From Phycisphaerales bacterium (GTDB lineage Bacteria; Planctomycetota; Phycisphaerae; Phycisphaerales; SM1A02): 64,000 bases of DNA. Shown here piece by piece: positions 1 to 9,554 of this stretch (position 1 is the first letter of the stretch; the number at the start of each line of letters is the position of its first letter). Below the pieces are notes generated by a model. It saw only the letters and a program-made list of their open reading frames with translations. It searched no databases and was not told where the DNA came from. A program made the translations under genes and the position numbers. The stretch is from positions 1 through 64,000 of the forward strand of contig JAKVBQ010000007.1 of the NCBI GenBank assembly GCA_022447205.1, read 5' to 3'.

Positions 1-1354
1 GACCACGGAACTCGCCGTCGTCGTCGCGGCGCGGCTTCGGCTTCCAACCGCCGGACTTGCCCCGTGCATCAAAGGACTTCCCTCGGCGTTCCTTCGTCTG
101 CCGCCTGTCGTCGACACGGGTCGATCGACCACCGGAACCGGGGGCCCCTTCCGTGCCGGAAGACGGCATGGCAGCCTTCGATCCGGAGTCGCCGACCGGC
201 TCGTCCACGAGGTCATCTTCGATCACCTGGATCTTGGCGCCGGTCCTGCGTTCGATGGCACGGAGCTTCTTCTTCTCGTCCCGGGAACAGAAGGAGACCG
301 CGATCCCCGTCGCACCGGCGCGTGCGGTGCGCCCGATTCGATGCACGTACGTCTCGGGATCGATCGGCATGTCGAAATTGATCACGTGGGTGATGTTGTC
401 GACGTCGATACCCCGCGAGGCCACGTCGGTCGCGATCAGGACGGAGGTCCGCCCGTCTCGAAACGCCTGCATCGCCTTGGTCCGTGCATTCTGCGTCTTG
501 TTGCCGTGGATCGCATCGGAACGAAGCGATGATCGCCTCAGGAACTTGGAGAGGCGCTCCGCTCCGTACTTGGTTCTTGTGAAGACGAGTGCTCGTTCGA
601 CGTCCTTCTGGCGAAGGAAGCGCTTGAGCAGGTCCTGCTTGGCATGCCCGTCGACCTTGTAGAGGTGCTGGGTGATCGCCTCGACGGTCGTCGATTCCGG
701 ATCGGTCTGGATCGAGATCGGGTCCCGGAGGATCGAATCCGCAAGCGTTCGGATGTCCTTCGACAGCGTCGCGGAGAAGAAGAGGGTCTGTCGTTCCTCC
801 GGCAGCATCCCGACGATCTTCCTGATGTCGTTGATGAACCCCATGTCGAGCATGCGATCCGCCTCGTCCAGGACGAGCGTCTCGATGTTCGAGAGGTCGA
901 TGTGTCCCTGGTCGACGAGGTCCATGAGACGACCGGGTGTTGCGACGAGCACGTCGACTCCGGCACGCAGTGCCTTCACCTGGTGGTACTGGCTGACACC
1001 GCCGTAGACCACGGCATGCTGGAGTGAGAGCTCGAGACCGTAGGTCGAGAAGCTCTCCAGGATCTGCATCGCGAGTTCACGAGTGGGGCAGAGCACCAGC
1101 GCACGAGGGGCACGCCCCTGGGTGCGTTTGCGGGACGGGCGAGGCTGACGCACTTCCGAGCCCGCCAGTCGATGCAGGATGGGCAGCGCGAATGCACCGG
1201 TCTTGCCGGTCCCGGTCTGGGCGCAGCCCAGGACATCACGACCATCAAGGGCGGGCGGAATCGCCTCTGCCTGAATCGGCGTTGGCTCGGTATAGCCCTG
1301 AGCGGCAACCGCTCGGACGATGGGCTTGCTGAGCCGCAGTTCCTGGAAACTCAT
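1..1354 (-). CDS. DEAD-box ATP-dependent RNA helicase, RhlE-like (3' end outside window)
   Basis: An RNA helicase that unwinds RNA duplexes, typically in ribosome assembly or cold adaptation. Translation from the ATG at 1354 gives at least 451 residues with the standard motifs in order: Q motif (GYTEPTPIQ), Walker A (AQTGTGKT), DEAD, SAT and the helicase C signature HRIGRTARAG. A basic, Gly/Arg-rich tail follows, as in RhlE proteins, and is cut by the window edge before the stop. No antisense frame over this region shows a domain. A long leader and a possible promoter lie upstream (about 1500-1528). Family assignment is certain; the RhlE subclass is inferred from the tail. Confidence 0.93.
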   Translation of the reverse strand, partial: MSFQELRLSKPIVRAVAAQGYTEPTPIQAEAIPPALDGRDVLGCAQTGTGKTGAFALPILHRLAGSEVRQPRPSRKRTQGRAPRALVLCPTRELAMQILESFSTYGLELSLQHAVVYGGVSQYHQVKALRAGVDVLVATPGRLMDLVDQGHIDLSNIETLVLDEADRMLDMGFINDIRKIVGMLPEERQTLFFSATLSKDIRTLADSILRDPISIQTDPESTTVEAITQHLYKVDGHAKQDLLKRFLRQKDVERALVFTRTKYGAERLSKFLRRSSLRSDAIHGNKTQNARTKAMQAFRDGRTSVLIATDVASRGIDVDNITHVINFDMPIDPETYVHRIGRTARAGATGIAVSFCSRDEKKKLRAIERRTGAKIQVIEDDLVDEPVGDSGSKAAMPSSGTEGAPGSGGRSTRVDDRRQTKERRGKSFDARGKSGGWKPKPRRDDDGEFRG

Positions 1355-1667
1355 ATCCGTGTTCTCTGCTTCCTGCGGATGAACGCACGGTGGTGTGAAA
1401 GGACCGGAATGTCTCAGAACACACGTAGCGTCCTTGCAAAGCCACCGGCATCGACTCTGGGCCTGAAGTTTTCGTGGGGGGGATCAGGGCAGAACCGACA
1501 GGATACCCACACTCGTGATGAAAGTCCATGCGCGGATCACTCATGCAGGCACTGCGGCAGGGCTCCGGACCGGATAACGAAATCGGACACAGGAAGATCC
1601 CGAACAGGAGCGTCTCGATGCGGTTTTCGAGATCCACCATGTCATGACGCGGGAATCGAACAGGCCG
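1355..1667. other. Intergenic region between cutC-like and helicase genes
   Basis: This 313-base stretch has no convincing gene. It holds the candidate promoter at 1500-1528 and the presumed helicase leader. Open frames crossing it are antisense extensions with no recognisable domain. Confidence 0.5.
1500..1528 (-). promoter_or_regulatory. Candidate sigma70-type promoter for the DEAD-box gene
   Basis: On the minus strand TGGACT (1523-1528) and TATCCT (1500-1505) are separated by 17 bp. The start codon is about 140 nt downstream, so the mRNA would have a long leader, common for cold-inducible helicase genes. Seen as sequence match only. Confidence 0.4.
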
Positions 1668-2435
1668 TCAACCGCCGGAGGAACCCATGCGATCCAATGC
1701 CCGACGCATCCGTTCGAGTTCATCCAGGTCGAATCGACCGTCTTCACGACAGGAGGAATGCACATGCGGCGAGCAGGCGGTGAATGCCGTCACGTTCGAG
1801 GATCGAACACCGCCACCGATCATGACCTCGATGGGCTCACGTTCAGTTGCATCCGCAAGGGAACCTGCGAAGAGGACATCCCGACGGCATCGCGCAGCAC
1901 GTTCCTCCAGGGTCACCGCCGTTGCATCCCACCCGGTGACGCCGGCCGTCAGGATGCGAACCACCCCGAGTTCGAAGAGCGTGCCGATCGCCTCCTCCCG
2001 ATCCGGCACGAGATCGATGGAACGCAGGAACGAGACCCGGAGTCCACGTTGGCTCGCATGCCGGACCAACCGTTCACAGGCCTCACGATCGACCCGACCA
2101 TCGGAACGCAACGGACCGATCGCAACGGTGTTCGCTCCAGCGTCGGCCGCGGACTCGACGGCGTCGAGGGACGCCGCCATCACCTCGGTCGTGACGAGGA
2201 AGTCCTCGATGCCAGCCCCCCCGCTTCCTGATCGATGCCGAGGACGAATCAGGGCGACCACCTCGACCTGGTGCCCGTCGGCGAGCCCGACCACTTCCCG
2301 AAGGAGCTCCGGATCGGGTGTCCAGCCTTCGGTGTCGAGATCGGAACAGACCTCGAGACGATCCGCGGCCACGACGGCGTGGCGCGCGGACTCGATCGAG
2401 TCGATCGGGATCTCGAGTGTCGTGCACCTGTTCAT
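1668..2435 (-). CDS. cutC: CutC family protein
   Basis: A 255-residue TIM-barrel protein of the CutC family, historically linked to copper homeostasis though the biochemical role is unsettled. The N-terminus reads as the family pattern (S-I-E-S-A...DRLEVCSDLDTEGWTPDPELL), followed by the VALIRPR strand, the RILTAGVTGWDATA strand that matches the family RILTSG signature, and a late glycine-rich IGGGVR loop. Length matches the family (about 250). Starts 9 bp after the stop of the upstream esterase gene, so the two are probably co-transcribed. The C-terminal part is more divergent than usual. Confidence 0.85.
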   Translation of the reverse strand: MNRCTTLEIPIDSIESARHAVVAADRLEVCSDLDTEGWTPDPELLREVVGLADGHQVEVVALIRPRHRSGSGGAGIEDFLVTTEVMAASLDAVESAADAGANTVAIGPLRSDGRVDREACERLVRHASQRGLRVSFLRSIDLVPDREEAIGTLFELGVVRILTAGVTGWDATAVTLEERAARCRRDVLFAGSLADATEREPIEVMIGGGVRSSNVTAFTACSPHVHSSCREDGRFDLDELERMRRALDRMGSSGG

Positions 2436-2444
2436 CGAAACCGC

Positions 2445-3386
2445 TCAATCAGCCTGGAGTTCGACCATCGCAACCCCCATGCCCTTGCCGGCCCGCAGGT
2501 AGCTCTCGGCATTGCCGAACCAGTGGTGACCGTGCCCCTTGTTCGGGGAGTCCTCCGGCTTGCGCAGGAAGGCGCGCGTCGAAACGTACCGTGAACGGCT
2601 CTTGAATTCAGGCCGCAGGGTGGGCGCCTCCTGCGCCGCCCAGAGCTCCGGGTTGTCGGCATTGCCGGTCTGCCCGATCACGAATGGAAGGTCGGGTGCC
2701 TCGAGTTCCTTCCGGAGATCACGGACGAGGTTCGCGAGGTTCTTCGCATACGCTTCGATCGCACCGTCGGTGAACATGTCGTTCCAGCCCTGGAACCAGA
2801 TGAACCCGGCAAGCTCGGGTTCGAGTCCGGCGAGCTGGGGGAAATGCGCTTCGATCGAGGCGATCGCGGCACGATACTCCTCGATCATCCGCGTGTAGTA
2901 CGGACCGACCTCACCACCGGAACTCGGGGGCCGGAAGTCCTTCATCAGGCTCTTGCCACCCCAGCAGGTCTTGATCAGGAGAACCGGTTCGTCGAAGTGC
3001 TCCGCAAGCTGCCAGCCGATCTCGAGCTCCGGACCGAAGTGATGTCGACCCTCGTACCCGGCGTAGCCGATCGAAAGCGGGCCGGTCTTGAGCGGGCCGC
3101 GTTCCGGTTGATAGCAGACGAAGGCATCATCACGTTTGATCCATGCGCCATCCCCGTCGCGCCAGTGGCCGAACTCGGCGGCAACCTCGGGATCCTCGAG
3201 AACGGTGGCGAGAATCCCCCGGCCTCCGTTGTAGTGCTCGGGGTGGTCGAGATCGACGACGGCCTGGCCCTCCATGTTCGACTGACCGGCCAGCAGGAAC
3301 ACCTTCAATCGCCGGGAGTCATCCCCGGACGCGAGCGAGACGTTGCAGGACAGGATGCATGCGGAAAGAAGGAGGTGCTTGATCAT
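2445..3386 (-). CDS. Secreted SGNH-type carbohydrate esterase (sialate O-acetylesterase-like, SASA/DUF303)
   Basis: A 313-residue exported esterase likely to remove acetyl groups from polysaccharides. The start at 3386 gives a signal peptide (MIKHLLLSACILSCNVSLAS). The nucleophile block is LLAGQSNMEG, the third block is WFQGWNDM, and the catalytic His region is GHGHHWFGNAESY, matching the SASA family. An in-frame extension upstream to 3602 was rejected because it has no signal peptide and overlaps the divergent gene. A TACAAC hexamer sits 6 nt before the ATG. Lies upstream of cutC in the same direction. Confidence 0.85.
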   Translation of the reverse strand: MIKHLLLSACILSCNVSLASGDDSRRLKVFLLAGQSNMEGQAVVDLDHPEHYNGGRGILATVLEDPEVAAEFGHWRDGDGAWIKRDDAFVCYQPERGPLKTGPLSIGYAGYEGRHHFGPELEIGWQLAEHFDEPVLLIKTCWGGKSLMKDFRPPSSGGEVGPYYTRMIEEYRAAIASIEAHFPQLAGLEPELAGFIWFQGWNDMFTDGAIEAYAKNLANLVRDLRKELEAPDLPFVIGQTGNADNPELWAAQEAPTLRPEFKSRSRYVSTRAFLRKPEDSPNKGHGHHWFGNAESYLRAGKGMGVAMVELQAD

Positions 3387-3392
3387 GAACCA

Positions 3393-3398
3393 GTTGTA
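3393..3398 (-). promoter_or_regulatory. Candidate -10 element (TACAAC) for a leaderless esterase mRNA
   Basis: Minus-strand TACAAC ends 6 nt before the ATG at 3386, the spacing seen at several other genes here. The last base departs from TANNNT, so this is the weakest example. Confidence 0.35.
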
Positions 3399-3512
3399 AC
3401 AGGTGACAGGCGACCGATCCAAGCGGACGGCTCCAATGGGCCCGAGGCACGGACAAGGCCACGAGCGACCGGCAGCGTCGGATTCATCGATCGGCACGCT
3501 GCATGCCCGTGG

Positions 3513-3518
3513 TAGGAT
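3513..3518 (+). promoter_or_regulatory. Candidate -10 element (TAGGAT) for the kinase-aminotransferase fusion
   Basis: TAGGAT ends 8 nt before the GTG at 3527, so transcription would begin at or just before the start codon. This decided the choice of GTG 3527 over the in-frame ATG at 3503, which lies upstream of the -10. Confidence 0.5.
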
Positions 3519-3526
3519 CGAGAATC

Positions 3527-5824
3527 GTGAAGGACTCGACCATCTCTTCAGACGAACATGCCGGCGCGCTCCTCCTGGAACACTGGGGTCGACGTGGCAC
3601 ACTGGAAAGACTTGCCGGGGAGAACCTGAACTTCAGGGTCGACCTGGAGGGTGGCGGTTCCTGCGCACTGAAGATCACGATCGATCCTGACGCCGACGTC
3701 GAACTCGAGGAAGCCACTCTTGCACGGCTCGAGGCAGAAGGACTTCCCGTTCCGAAGTCGATGCCGACCACGAACGGGGACACCACGATCGACACCCTCG
3801 TGGATGGTCGGCCGGCCACGATGCGGGTCCAGGCGTTCATGGACGGAACGCAGTGGCGCGTGCTCGGTTCGACCACCGATCGGCTCGAGTCGATCGGTCG
3901 CATGCTGGGACGGATGCATGTGGCCCTCGAAGGCTTCGCGGATGAACACCCGGGTTCCCGAAGGACCCATGGCTGGGACCTCGCGCATGCCGACCAGTAC
4001 CGGTCGACCATCGCGCTCTTCACGGATCCGACAAGAAGACGAACGCTCGAATCATGCATGCACCTCAATGCGGCGGTTGCGATCCCCCTGCTCGCGGACT
4101 GTCCGTCGGGCATGCTGCATGGGGATCCGAATGACGAGAATCTCCTCATCGACGGGGACGAGGTGGTCGGGATCGTCGATCTCGGCGACTGCCAGCGAGG
4201 GGCGCTCGTCCAGGATCTTGCCATCTCGATGGCCTACGCGCTCCAACACGAGGGCTGCACGCTCGAAACCGCCTCGGCACTCGTCGCAGGGTACGACGCG
4301 GTTCGAAGCCTCGAGCCTGCCGAGGAGCAGGTCCTCTTCCCGCTCGTACTCGCTCGACTCGTCACCAGCGCGGCGATCGGCATGAAGCGCCGGCAGGAGG
4401 AAGGCGATCACGCGACCTGGTTCTCCCATGAAGAGACCACCCTCGACGCGATCGATCGGAACGCGTCGATCGATCCACGGGAGGCACGAGAACGGCTCTT
4501 CAGTCGCTGCCGGCAACCAGCGCAGGCCCCGTCCTCGACACGTGAACTCACCGAGACACGAGACGCCCTCCTCGGCCCATCCCTCTCGGTCAGCTACCGG
4601 GACCCGATCCACGTGACCCGGGGACGTGGCCAGTACCTCTTCGACGCGGATGATCGCCCCTACCTGGACCTCGTGAACAACGTCTGCCACGTCGGTCACT
4701 GTCACCCGAGGGTGGTTGATGCGATCACGCGCCAGGCCCGCACCCTCAATACCAACACCCGCTACCTGCACGAACACATCGAGCGGTTCGCGGCACGACT
4801 GATCGCGACCATGCCGGAGGGACTGGACACCTGCTTCTTCGTGAACTCGGGATCGGAGGCGAATGAACTCGCACTCCGACTGGCTCGGACCGCGACCGGC
4901 GCAAACGACGTCCTGGTGGTCGATGGCGCGTACCACGGATCGACGGGCAACTGCGTGGCGATGAGTCCCTACAAGTTCGACGGCCCCGGTGGCAGCGGCG
5001 CTCCCGACTGGGTCCACGTCGTGCCGATCCCCGACGGATACCGCGGCGAGATCAGGGGACACGACGAGGATGCCGGCGCGGGGTACGCACTCGAGGTCGG
5101 ACGCGTGGTCGGCGAAGCGTGTGCGAAGGGACGCTCGATCGCCGGGTTCTTCGTCGAACCGATCCTCTCATGCGGTGGGCAGGTCCCTCTGCCACCGGGC
5201 TACCTCGCCGCGGCGTACGAACATGTGCGCAAGGCCGGCGGACTCGCGATCGCCGACGAGGTCCAGGTCGGATTCGGTCGGGTGGGCGATGCCTTCTGGG
5301 GCTTCCAGCAACATGACGTGACTCCCGACATCGTGGTGATGGGGAAGCCGATCGGCAACGGACACCCACTTGGCGCGGTGGTGACCACCCGCGCGATCGC
5401 GGAGGCGTTCGACAACGGCATGGAATTCTTCTCGACGTTCGGTGGCAACCCGGTCTCCTGCGCCTGCGGACTCGCGGTGCTCGACGTCATCGAGGCGGAA
5501 GGACTGCAGGAACGAGCGAAGGATCTGGGCGATCACTTCCGAGCTGGTCTCGAGGAACTGATGAACCGGCACCAGGTGATCGGTGACGTTCGAGGCAGCG
5601 GCCTCTTCCTCGGCATCGAACTGGTCCGGAATCGGAAGACCCTCGAACCGGCGGACACCGAGGCGGGCGAGATCGTGAACGCGATGCGTGAACGCGGCAT
5701 CCTCCTCAGCACAGATGGGCCGTTGCACAACGTGATCAAGATCAAGCCACCGATGGTGCTCGACCGAGGCGACATCGACATGACGCTCAGGCAGCTTGAC
5801 GACGTCCTGACCGAGATCATCTGA
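3527..5824 (+). CDS. Fusion of an APH-type small-molecule kinase with a class III PLP aminotransferase/phospholyase
   Basis: A 765-residue two-domain enzyme. Residues about 15-330 form an aminoglycoside-phosphotransferase/choline-kinase-type fold with the catalytic loop [11 protein letters not shown] and the metal-binding IVDLGD. Residues about 350-765 form a fold-type I PLP enzyme with [26 protein letters not shown] and the Schiff-base lysine in [10 protein letters not shown] (K607). The second half resembles the AGXT2L1/AGXT2L2 group, which are phospholyases acting on phosphoethanolamine or 5-phosphohydroxylysine rather than true transaminases. Kinase plus phospholyase would phosphorylate an amino alcohol and then eliminate phosphate and ammonia. 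The substrate is not determined by sequence. Transcribed away from the esterase. Confidence 0.85.
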   Translation: MKDSTISSDEHAGALLLEHWGRRGTLERLAGENLNFRVDLEGGGSCALKITIDPDADVELEEATLARLEAEGLPVPKSMPTTNGDTTIDTLVDGRPATMRVQAFMDGTQWRVLGSTTDRLESIGRMLGRMHVALEGFADEHPGSRRTHGWDLAHADQYRSTIALFTDPTRRRTLESCMHLNAAVAIPLLADCPSGMLHGDPNDENLLIDGDEVVGIVDLGDCQRGALVQDLAISMAYALQHEGCTLETASALVAGYDAVRSLEPAEEQVLFPLVLARLVTSAAIGMKRRQEEGDHATWFSHEETTLDAIDRNASIDPREARERLFSRCRQPAQAPSSTRELTETRDALLGPSLSVSYRDPIHVTRGRGQYLFDADDRPYLDLVNNVCHVGHCHPRVVDAITRQARTLNTNTRYLHEHIERFAARLIATMPEGLDTCFFVNSGSEANELALRLARTATGANDVLVVDGAYHGSTGNCVAMSPYKFDGPGGSGAPDWVHVVPIPDGYRGEIRGHDEDAGAGYALEVGRVVGEACAKGRSIAGFFVEPILSCGGQVPLPPGYLAAAYEHVRKAGGLAIADEVQVGFGRVGDAFWGFQQHDVTPDIVVMGKPIGNGHPLGAVVTTRAIAEAFDNGMEFFSTFGGNPVSCACGLAVLDVIEAEGLQERAKDLGDHFRAGLEELMNRHQVIGDVRGSGLFLGIELVRNRKTLEPADTEAGEIVNAMRERGILLSTDGPLHNVIKIKPPMVLDRGDIDMTLRQLDDVLTEII

Positions 5825-5836
5825 GCGATTCCGGGG

Positions 5837-6778
5837 TCAGTCGATCCGGCGAGTGAGATCCCGGAGTGCGGGTTCGACATGTTCGTGCTCGAAGACGAAC
5901 CCCTCCTCGAGAAGCCGTCGAGGCACGCAGTAGCGACCATAGAGCGCAAGCTCGGGATCGGTCCTCATGAAGAGCGGTGCGCCGATCCGGACCATCCAGC
6001 CGAAGGCGGGCAGGCCGATCGGCATGCGAACCGCCTTCCGAAGCGCCCGCATGAAGACGGCATTCGAGACGGGGTTCGGTGCGGTCGCGATGTAGGCGCC
6101 GGCCATCGAGTCATCGACGATCGAACGCTCGAAGATCCGGTTCATGTCGGTCTGGTGCAGCCAGCTCATCCCCTGACGTCCGGAAGCCACCCGGCCACCG
6201 AGTCCGATCCGGGCGAGGAGGCCGAGTCGAGCCAGCGCCCCACCACCGCGACCGACCACGAAGCTCGTGCGAAGAATGACGCCTCGAATCGATTCCGGCC
6301 GACCTTCGGCGAACGCCTGCTCCCACGCCATGCCGACCTCGGGGGCGAGACCGGTCCCGAACGCGGATGATTCGTCGCAGACCGCGGTGGGTGGATCACC
6401 GTAGATGTGCGCCGTCGACATCTGGACCCAGACCGGAGGAGGTGTGTGGACCTGATGCATCGCTTCACCCAGGACCCGAGTCGATTCGACGCGTGAGCGG
6501 AGGATCTCGTCACGGTGATCGGGAGTCTTGATGCAGTCGACGGTGCGACCCACGAGGTTGACCAGTGCATCAGCACCATCCAGGACGCTCGTCCAGTCAC
6601 CGAGAGTGCGCGCATCCCATGACTGGAACGACCATGGTCCGTCCTCACGAGGCCGGTTCCGCGAGAGCAGGATGACCCGACAACCGTGTCGATCGACGAG
6701 ATGTCTGGCGAGGCTTCGACCGAGGAAGCCGCTTCCACCGGCGATGACGACCGTTGATTTCGAATCAAGTGAACTCAT
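5837..6778 (-). CDS. NAD-dependent epimerase/dehydratase-like protein, TIGR01777 family
   Basis: A 313-residue extended short-chain dehydrogenase relative. The N-terminal nucleotide-binding motif is [13 protein letters not shown]; the middle has [11 protein letters not shown] and the conserved MSTAHIYGD region; the C-terminal segment carries the DUF1731-like substrate-domain end. Family members (E. coli YfcH, cyanobacterial cell-division-linked homologues) have no firm biochemical role. The start at 6778 is chosen because its ATG overlaps the TGA of the upstream acetyltransferase gene (ATGA), which indicates translational coupling. Last gene of the GAPDH operon. Confidence 0.85.
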   Translation of the reverse strand: MSSLDSKSTVVIAGGSGFLGRSLARHLVDRHGCRVILLSRNRPREDGPWSFQSWDARTLGDWTSVLDGADALVNLVGRTVDCIKTPDHRDEILRSRVESTRVLGEAMHQVHTPPPVWVQMSTAHIYGDPPTAVCDESSAFGTGLAPEVGMAWEQAFAEGRPESIRGVILRTSFVVGRGGGALARLGLLARIGLGGRVASGRQGMSWLHQTDMNRIFERSIVDDSMAGAYIATAPNPVSNAVFMRALRKAVRMPIGLPAFGWMVRIGAPLFMRTDPELALYGRYCVPRRLLEEGFVFEHEHVEPALRDLTRRID

Positions 6779-7707
6779 CCACACCCTTGCCCTTCTTCAG
6801 CATCGACGGCATGGAAGCGGACACACCGAAACCAGAGCGTCCGTCCGAGACGTTCCGCCTGACCGCATGAAGCGTGGTTGTCAGGTTCGATGCACCCGAA
6901 GACCCAGCGCAGGCCGAGGTCGCGCAGGCAGGCGAAGCCATGTCGCTGCATGTACTGGGCGAGTCCCTGTCTTCGATGCTCCGGGTCGACTGCAATGTCC
7001 GAAATCAGAACGGCAGGAACACCCGCATCCGGAAGGTGCATCGCGGCGTAGCAGACGATCCCACACAGACTCGAATCACCGGTTCGACTCGCCACCCAGC
7101 ACCAGCCGGCATCATTCTCGATCACCTGACGAAGTTCCTCGGTGCTCTCCGAGAGATCAGGATCGGGATCCTCGTCACTGACCTCGCTCCGCCTCAGGAG
7201 GTCGATGGCCTCCTCGAAATCCTCACGCCGGATCCTGCGGACCGACCAGGGTGCATCTGCCTCGTTGTCGAGGGAAAAGTCGGTCAGCGAACGCGCATAG
7301 CCACGCTGGTTCTCCCGTCCGTCAAAACCCAGGAGAGGCGAGGACGTCCTGCCGGCGGTCCCGATCGCGGACATTCGAAAGCTCTGTCCGCAATCGACAC
7401 CCGGTGGGAGGACAAGCCGGCCGTGCAGTTCGTCACTGCACGCGAGTGTCGCCGTCTCCCAACGAAACTCATGGGTTCCGGGTCGAAACGGCTGGGTGAC
7501 GATCGCATGCGGAAGACCATCGACCGTCGCCACGTGGGTCGCGGCGATGTTGAACAGGCGAAGCCAGTAATCAAAGAAGAACGGACGGTCCTCGGCGGGC
7601 AGTCGATCGATGACGTCCCGATAGAGGGTGGACACGGCATCCAGGAAAGCGGGGATCTGATCGTCGCCCTTCAGCTCGCTCCAGACGATGTCCGGGCTCG
7701 CACCCAA
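6775..7707 (-). CDS. GNAT family N-acetyltransferase
   Basis: A 310-residue protein with a C-terminal GNAT domain. The acetyl-CoA binding signature is in [21 protein letters not shown] (R-x-x-G-x-A), followed by a beta strand [20 protein letters not shown] typical of the fold. The N-terminal 150 residues are not recognised and may be a substrate-binding or degenerate GNAT half. The start is a TTG directly after the TAG of the upstream DUF1080 gene, with no other start codon nearby, so the exact N-terminus is uncertain. Overlaps the downstream epimerase by ATGA. Confidence 0.72.
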   Translation of the reverse strand: MGASPDIVWSELKGDDQIPAFLDAVSTLYRDVIDRLPAEDRPFFFDYWLRLFNIAATHVATVDGLPHAIVTQPFRPGTHEFRWETATLACSDELHGRLVLPPGVDCGQSFRMSAIGTAGRTSSPLLGFDGRENQRGYARSLTDFSLDNEADAPWSVRRIRREDFEEAIDLLRRSEVSDEDPDPDLSESTEELRQVIENDAGWCWVASRTGDSSLCGIVCYAAMHLPDAGVPAVLISDIAVDPEHRRQGLAQYMQRHGFACLRDLGLRWVFGCIEPDNHASCGQAERLGRTLWFRCVRFHAVDAEEGQGCG

Positions 7708-8430
7708 CTAGGGAAGCACCCTGATCCTGAGATTGCGGAACTCGACGGGGGAACCTTCCGATTCCAGTGCGAGGTAGCCGGTTGCCGGCGAGCAGTCGCT
7801 GCCTCCGGACACCTCCGCGCCGTTCACCCACAGCCGGACCTCGCCATTGATGGCGCGGATGTAGTAGTGGTTCCACTCACCGACACCCTTGCTGCGGTTC
7901 TCGGTGGGAAAGCTTCGCCGCCCGTTCGGTGCGGTGGGCGGGAACGGCTTCATGGTGGAGCCGCCGACCGGGAAGACATCACCATGGCAGGTGAACCAGT
8001 TCGCGGGGTTGCCCCCCTTCTCGTAGGCGGCCTTGTACCCGAGGTCGAGCACCTGGACCTCGATGCCCTCCGGCAGACCCGGACCCTTCAGGCGGTCCAT
8101 CGACTCGATCGGGGACCACAGGAAGATGCCGGAGTTGCCGGCGTCCCGCATGTGTCGCCACTCGCAGACCATCTCGAAGTTGGTGTAGGGCTCGACCGAA
8201 CGCGTCACGCCGATCGGATTGCCGGTGCACTTGACCGAATCACCATCCCAGGCCCAGGTGTCGTCGTGACAGTTCACGTTGACGAAGTCCTCGGCCCCGA
8301 GCGAACGCCAGCCGGGGCCGGTGCCGTCGACGGTGGCGGCCGGCAGTTCGGTCGTGGTGGTCGTGGCCTGGCTCGCAGCGAGGAGCATGACGGCCAGGAA
8401 GCTGATCAATGCGGGAATGGTCTTGTTCAT
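7708..8430 (-). CDS. Secreted DUF1080 (3-keto-disaccharide hydrolase-like) protein
   Basis: A 240-residue exported protein. A signal peptide (MNKTIPALISFLAVMLLAASQA) precedes a jelly-roll domain of the DUF1080 family, recognised from FEMVCEWRHMRDAGNSGIFLW, the IEVQVLD strand, the GEWNHYYIRAINGEVRLWVNG strand and the GYLALESEGSPVEFRNLRI end. Characterised members hydrolyse 3-keto sugars. A strong AGGAG ribosome-binding site precedes the ATG. It lies 27 bp after the GAPDH stop on the same strand. Confidence 0.88.
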   Translation of the reverse strand: MNKTIPALISFLAVMLLAASQATTTTTELPAATVDGTGPGWRSLGAEDFVNVNCHDDTWAWDGDSVKCTGNPIGVTRSVEPYTNFEMVCEWRHMRDAGNSGIFLWSPIESMDRLKGPGLPEGIEVQVLDLGYKAAYEKGGNPANWFTCHGDVFPVGGSTMKPFPPTAPNGRRSFPTENRSKGVGEWNHYYIRAINGEVRLWVNGAEVSGGSDCSPATGYLALESEGSPVEFRNLRIRVLP

Positions 8431-8457
8431 CGTTTTCTCCTGTCGGTTGATGTCGAC

Positions 8458-9480
8458 TCAGGCGATGCCGTCACCGGCCGCCATCATCCGGATCATGTCG
8501 ACGCAGCGATGGGAATAGCCCGCCTCGTTGTCGTACCAGGTGACGATCTTGAAGAATCGGTCGTTGAGCTCGATACCGGCATCGGCATCGAAGATCGAGG
8601 AATGCGGATCACCGATGAAGTCGCTCGAGACCACCTGTTCCTCGGTGTACGCGAGAGCACCGTTCATCGGACCATCGGCGGCGGCCTTCATCGCGGCATT
8701 GATCTCGGCGAGCGAGGTGGCCTTCGTCGTCTTGAAGGTGAGATCGACGCAGGAGACGTTCGCGGTCGGGACGCGGAAGGCCATGCCGGTGAGCTTCCCC
8801 TTCACTTCCGGGATGCAGAGGGCGACCGCCTTCGCGGCACCGGTCGAGGCGGGGATGATGTTCATGTACGCGTTCCGACCACCACGCCAGTCCTTCTTGC
8901 TCGGTCCGTCCTGGGTCGGCTGGGTCGCGGTGGCTGCGTGGACCGTTGTCATCAACCCCTCCTCGAGTCCGAATTCATCGAGGATGACCTTGGTGACCGG
9001 TGCGAGGCAGTTGGTGGTGCAGCTCGCGTTCGAGATGACCTGATCGGTGTCGGGATCGTACTGGTCGTGGTTGACCTTGTAGACGAGGGTCTTCACCTGA
9101 TCGGGGGTCTTGGTCGGTGCGGAGATGAGGACACGCTTCGCGCCGGCGGCGACGTGCTTGCCGGCATCGTCACCCGTTGTGAAGAGTCCGGTCGACTCGA
9201 GGACGTAATCGACACCGAGATCCGCCCAGGGCAGGTTCGCCGGATCACGTTCGCTCGTGCAACGACTGGTGATGCCGTCACAGGTGAGGGCACCGTCGGA
9301 GGCCACGACAGCCTTCTCGAAACGACCGTGGACCGTGTCCCGTTCGACGAGGTAGGCGAGGTTGTCGGAAGACACGAGGTCGTTGATGCCGACGATCTCG
9401 ATTCCACCCTGGCGCATGGCGGCCCGGTAGAAGAGGCGTCCGATTCGACCGAATCCATTGATGCCGACCTTGATGGCCAC
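8458..9480 (-). CDS. gap: Glyceraldehyde-3-phosphate dehydrogenase (type I)
   Basis: A 340-residue glycolytic enzyme converting glyceraldehyde 3-phosphate to 1,3-bisphosphoglycerate. The start is GTG at 9480 ([15 protein letters not shown]), 8 nt after a GGAG site; the frame extends further upstream but lacks the canonical N-terminus. The active-site signature [12 protein letters not shown] contains the nucleophilic Cys, and the C-terminus has SWYDNE-like [13 protein letters not shown]. Length matches the family. First gene of the operon GAPDH-DUF1080-GNAT-epimerase, behind a clear promoter at 9526-9554. Confidence 0.97.
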   Translation of the reverse strand: MAIKVGINGFGRIGRLFYRAAMRQGGIEIVGINDLVSSDNLAYLVERDTVHGRFEKAVVASDGALTCDGITSRCTSERDPANLPWADLGVDYVLESTGLFTTGDDAGKHVAAGAKRVLISAPTKTPDQVKTLVYKVNHDQYDPDTDQVISNASCTTNCLAPVTKVILDEFGLEEGLMTTVHAATATQPTQDGPSKKDWRGGRNAYMNIIPASTGAAKAVALCIPEVKGKLTGMAFRVPTANVSCVDLTFKTTKATSLAEINAAMKAAADGPMNGALAYTEEQVVSSDFIGDPHSSIFDADAGIELNDRFFKIVTWYDNEAGYSHRCVDMIRMMAAGDGIA

Positions 9481-9525
9481 GATGAATCTCCAATGAAATG
9501 GGCTTGGTGTCGTGAGGAATCGGGC

Positions 9526-9554
9526 AGGGTATGCCCTCCCGGACCGGGGTTCAA
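9526..9554 (-). promoter_or_regulatory. Promoter of the GAPDH operon
   Basis: Minus-strand TTGAAC (9549-9554) and TACCCT (9526-9531) with a 17-bp spacer, a good match to sigma70 boxes. The -35 overlaps the stop codon of the upstream SDR gene. The leader of about 40 nt contains GGAG before the GTG start. Confidence 0.65.

Noticed and set aside
2445-3602. Longer esterase form starting at 3602
   Set aside because: The extra 72 residues lack a signal peptide and overlap the divergent promoter and gene; Met 3386 gives a normal signal peptide.
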